Source: Rhizophagus irregularis
Lineage: Eukaryota > Glomeromycota > Glomeromycetes > Glomerales > Glomeraceae
Reading direction: 5' to 3'
Assembly: GCF_026210795.1 (NCBI RefSeq)
Contig: NC_089444.1
Coordinates: forward strand, 672,501-736,500
Length of the DNA: 64,000 nt
A program made the translations under genes and the position numbers. Positions 60,712 through 64,000 of the stretch are shown one piece after another. The notes below the pieces were generated by a model. The model saw only the letters and a program-made list of their open reading frames with translations, ran no database searches and was not told the origin of the DNA. Each line of letters begins with the position of its first letter. Positions within the stretch are counted from its first letter, which is position 1.

Positions 60712-61016
60712 CACCATCGTAGATTTTAGTAGCTTGATTTATATAATTTTATTGGGTCAATTTTACTTTCTTCTGCAGGGTGGGCTTCAACTTACCAAGT
60801 TTCGGCTAGTGTATGGGAGGTAGTGGGTTAATTAAAGAAATGGTTTTTAGGTGTAGTTGGTTATATCTTTAATAGTTTCGTATTTAATTGCCCCACCGTC
60901 GAAGTAGATTCTTCTGATAGTTTAGTTCATTTTTTTTATTTTACTTTTTCATTTTTGATATGTTTATAAAATTTGTATTCGCTAACTATTACTGTTTAAT
61001 AAAAATAAAAATAAAA
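60712..61016 (+). other. LINE 3' UTR and (TAAAAA)n tail
   Basis: Shares GGGCTTCAACTTACC, GTATGGGAGG, TTAATTGCCC and TAGTTTAGTT with the short elements at 4134-4894 and 35727-36777, and ends AATAAAAATAAAAATAAAA. It is probably the region recognised by the reverse transcriptase. Confidence 0.75.
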
Positions 61017-61032
61017 ATATAACTTTTTCACC

Positions 61033-62065
61033 TTTTTTTGCGATGGAAAATAATAATATTGAAAAGTCATTGTTGACATTCAATTAAAAAAAAATTGAAC
61101 ATTAAAAAGTGCCGTATTGTCAATTTTAATTAATAATTACAAATCTAATGAATTATTTATCCATGAAAATTTTTTTTTAAAATAAAATTAGCCGTTAAAA
61201 GAAGTCAGATTTTATCGGTTTATTAATATTTGTAGCGTATAATTAATTTAAATTATTATTTAATTTCATAATTTTTGGCTCTAGAATCAATAGAGTATTT
61301 TTCATTATGTAATACTTATAGTATACTGTATAATTAACTTTATTTTAGTATGAATAATACTTGTAAAAAATTTTTATGGTGAAAATAATATTTAGTGCTT
61401 ACAAAATAAGAAATTTACCCATTCTCTTGATTATTATAGAATGTCTTTGAATTTAAGAGATAATCTATCAGTTAGTTCAGTTCAATAAAGTTTTAAAATT
61501 ACAATTTCATTAAAAAACTATACTCAATCACAATTAAAATTGTAAGAAACAGTGATTTAATTTTTATAAATATGAATTTATTAATAAAAAATACAAAAAA
61601 TATGATTTAACAATATTATCTAAAATTTAGCAATTTCAGTTTGCCAGGAAAAAACCCAATTGGAAAAAAAAACCAATTGGGAAAAAACCTAAATAAAGAT
61701 ATAAATACTAATATAAAATAATAAAATTGTAGTTAATAAAATATGTTACTATTTGTCAAAAGATATGGTTAACTATTATTTAGTACATATGATTAATAAA
61801 GAAATAACAGAAAAATAGAACAATATTTCGGGATTAGTCCTTATATTTAGAATAAATTATTAACTGAATTTGTAAATATAAGTGAATTGTTTAAAGGATT
61901 TAGCATTATTAATTATTAGTAATATGCACTAAAGAAAATAAGAAAATAAAATATATTGTCTCGTTAAAAAAAAAAATAATTCTCTTACTAGAAAAAATGA
62001 ATACCAAAATATTATTATTATGATAACTTACTTTATATAGAACTTAAATTTTTTTTCTGCATATT
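61033..62065. other. AT-rich intergenic
   Basis: No gene recognised. A short inverted repeat CCCAATTGG/CCAATTGGG lies at about 61651-61681. Weak similarity of 61120-61260 to 18640-18760 may be an old repeat. Downstream of the minus-strand kinase, so part may be its 3' UTR. Confidence 0.45.
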
Positions 62066-63084
62066 TTATTTTATTTGACAGTCTAAACAATCGGAAAGAC
62101 CTTTCGTAAAAGGATTAAGCAATTTAGATGTAAAGCTATACTGATTATAAGCGGGCAATTGGTTATTTTTGATGGATGAAAGATTTGCTATTCTGAATTC
62201 TTCTGCTTTTCTAATTATCTCATTAATATTCATAATACTCTCATTTCCATCTGCTTTTGTTATTTTATTTTCATTTGTTTTAGTAATTTCATTTTCATTT
62301 ATTTCTGTAGTTTTGTTTTCATTTGATATTGCAGTAACGTTAAGCATACCCTGCATTCTATTTATCTCTTCAAACTGGGCATATATTTCAATAGAGTTTG
62401 GTCTATTGCCCGGATTCAAATCCCAGCATTTTTTCATTAAATCAACGTAAATCTTTGGCACTCCTAGCTCATTAATTTCAGGTCTAATTCCTTTACATAT
62501 TTCTAATGCTAAAAATTCATCATGAGCACGATCAGCAAAAGGTTGTTTTCCAGTTGCTACAAAATACATAATCATACCAAAACTATATATATCTGCTGCT
62601 TGAGTATAAGATTTTCCCCTTAATACTTCAGAAGCTACATAAGGCATAACTCCATAAACATTTGTTTCATCTATATTATCAATTTTTCCGCATAATCCCA
62701 TATCTGAAATAGACAATATATTTCTATCAAAATTTATGCCATTTGCAAAAAATAAAATATTTCCTGTATGTAAATCACGATGAATCATTTGTTTTTGATG
62801 AATACATTTAAGACCATTACTAATACCAAGTAATACGTTCATTTTAATTCCCCAAGAAAAAATTTTATAGTTATTTTTCATCCAATTATCAAAACTTCCA
62901 CCTTTTGCATATTCAAGAACAATAATATATTCTTTACTATTAGGATTTTAAGATATTCCATATATTTTGAGAATATTATTATCGTTCTGATTTATTGAAT
63001 ATTCTTTAACCTATTAATTTATAAAAAATATAAATATATTAAAAAATAAGTCAAATTAATTCATAAAAATACCTCATTCAAAAA
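62066..63084 (-). pseudogene. Protein kinase gene cut by a fold-back-type element
   Basis: Reading down from 63084: a scrap of N-lobe exon coding F-L-N-E (63084-63073), an intron (63072-63011), then a final exon (63010-62066) with Y-G-I-S, hinge V-L-E-Y-A-K-G-G, HRDLHTGN, DMG, P-Y-V-A-S-E-V-L in the APE position, and a tail of Asn/Glu/Lys repeats ending in a Cys pair. It is a close relative of the last exon of 21809-28091. A TAA (62949-62947) replaces the usual Gln in G-I-S-Q, and everything upstream of F-L-N-E is displaced by the element at 63085 onward. Not expected to make a full kinase. Confidence 0.8.
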
Positions 63085-63707
63085 TTAACACAGAGATAAT
63101 CTTTTGTTGGGCATTTTTTACAAAAGTAGTTATTTTTATGTCAATCATTTGTCAATCATTTTATAAATTTATCAAATTTATTAATTCGAATATATGTACA
63201 TCGTTTCTTAATTTGATATTTACCCACATGCAGAATTGCCATGAAATTGAAAAAAATTTCCTTTTTGGTAAAAAAAGGTCCATCAAATCTTTATATAACT
63301 TATGTACTTGTACATGTACATGTACAGTACATAGACAGTCAATCATAATGTTAACTTTTTGCACTGAATTTAACTGTGCTACTAAAGATGAATGTTAATT
63401 TGATAGATCACGAATAAATCACATTTTTTAATATTATGTCAATCAATTTTTGTTCTTGCACAAAACAAAAATTTAATTTTTCCAATATTTTTATTTACAG
63501 TTAAAAACTAATTTATCCAAGGATTCTTAGATATAAAACCCTTAAGTAATATGATTGAAAATTCATGTTCATTTAAATATTTTATGTATTAGCTGTTATT
63601 TTCATTTCGCATTCTCTAAGATCTTGTATTGCACTTTGGGTGGCGCAGTAGATATTGGAACATCAAGTAAATAACAAATCTGCCCGAAGGGCTGTCCTTA
63701 AAAAAAA

Positions 63708-63736
63708 GAAAAATTCGCAAGAATTGCGAATTTTTC
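63708..63736. repeat. Perfect 13-bp hairpin
   Basis: Arms GAAAAATTCGCAA (63708-63720) and TTGCGAATTTTTC (63724-63736) with a GAA loop. A smaller GCCC-GAA-GGGC hairpin precedes it at 63682-63692. They sit between the unique end and the tandem array of the third fold-back element. Confidence 0.8.
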
Positions 63737-63739
63737 TTA

Positions 63740-64000
63740 ATTTTATTATAAAACATGTTAAAATAACGTCAAATAACGTTATATAACGTTCTTTTATTAT
63801 AAAACATGTTAAAATAACGTCAAATAACGTTATATAACATTCTTTTATTATAAAACATGTTAAAATAACGTTAAATAACGTTATATAACATTCTTTTATT
63901 ATAAAACATGTTAAAATAACGTTAAATAACGTTATATAACATTCTTTTATTATAAAACATGTTAAAATAACGTTAAATAACGTTATATAACATTCTTTTA
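63740..64000. repeat. 51-bp tandem array reaching the window end
   Basis: Five units with a strict 51-bp period (CTTTTATTATAAAACATGTT...ATAACGT repeats at 63791, 63842, 63893, 63944 and 63995). Each holds AACGT/ACGTT words that can pair within the unit. The first two units carry GTCAAATAACG, later ones GTTAAATAACG. Confidence 0.88.

Larger units (their letters stand above)
36794..61016 (+). mobile_element. Non-LTR retrotransposon (LINE) stretched by nested insertions
   Basis: Bounded by 16-bp duplications ATATAACTTTTTCACC (36778-36793 and 61017-61032), with a short 5' UTR, ORF1, ORF2, a 3' UTR and a (TAAAAA)n tail. Removing the Ty3 element, solo LTR, repeat block and hAT leaves about 8 kb, a normal LINE size. 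ORF1 has an RRM-like region and zinc knuckle. ORF2 has an AP-type endonuclease, reverse transcriptase and RNase H with a C-terminal zinc motif. Several frameshifts in ORF2 show that the element is dead. Confidence 0.85.
63085..64000 (-). mobile_element. Diverged third fold-back-type element, partial
   Basis: On the minus strand its end reads GTGTTAA next to kinase sequence, as in copies 1 and 2. Upstream it matches their unique end: a TACATGTACATGTAC microsatellite, GCACAGTTAAATTCAGTGCA, and ATGGCAATTCTGCATGTGGG. Further out there is again a tandem hairpin array, but of a different 51-bp unit. It continues past the window end. Confidence 0.6.

Overview
The window looks like a nuclear chromosome segment of an arbuscular mycorrhizal fungus (Glomeromycotina, Rhizophagus/Gigaspora type). 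This is inferred from very AT-rich DNA, short (about 60-110 bp) GT-AG introns with TACTAA-like branch points, Ser/Thr kinase genes of the kinase-Sel1 and 'CxxC + WTSGN' types that are expanded in these fungi, and dense nested transposons. No tRNA, rRNA or CRISPR was found.

Layout. (1) 71-11151: a protein kinase-Sel1 gene split by two large insertions. Codon 40 is followed by a 3.9 kb fold-back/minisatellite element (191-4118) and a short LINE-tailed retroelement (4134-4894). The Sel1 region is split by a 4.35 kb DNA transposon (6652-11005), which carries another nested element and an array of intron-like repeats. (2) 13387-18442: a 24-exon USP7/UBP15-like gene, apparently intact except that its catalytic Cys is Gly. 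(3) 20275-21160: a kinase pseudogene. (4) 21809-28091: an 11-exon kinase gene in which a 'zinc ribbon + kinase N-lobe' exon has been tandemly copied to ten, all introns phase 0 and all frames open, ending in one complete catalytic kinase. This is the most novel thing in the window. (5) 31732-36777: a second, near-identical copy of the fold-back element, again followed directly by the LINE-tailed retroelement. (6) 36794-61016: one non-LTR retrotransposon (ORF1 + endonuclease/RT/RNase H) stretched to 24 kb by nested insertions: a complete Ty3-type LTR retrotransposon (38412-47865), a solo LTR (48860-49935), a hairpin-bearing repeat block (about 52840-53730) and a hAT transposon (53882-58595). 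Target-site duplications resolve the order of insertion. (7) 62066-63084 (minus): a second kinase gene of the same type, cut by a third, diverged fold-back-type element that runs off the window end.

Together: the host content is signalling (kinases) and a ubiquitin-pathway pseudoenzyme. The rest is a nest of mobile elements. Several of these carry unusual RNA-scale structure: splice-signal palindromes, hairpin leaders and a stop codon in a readthrough context.
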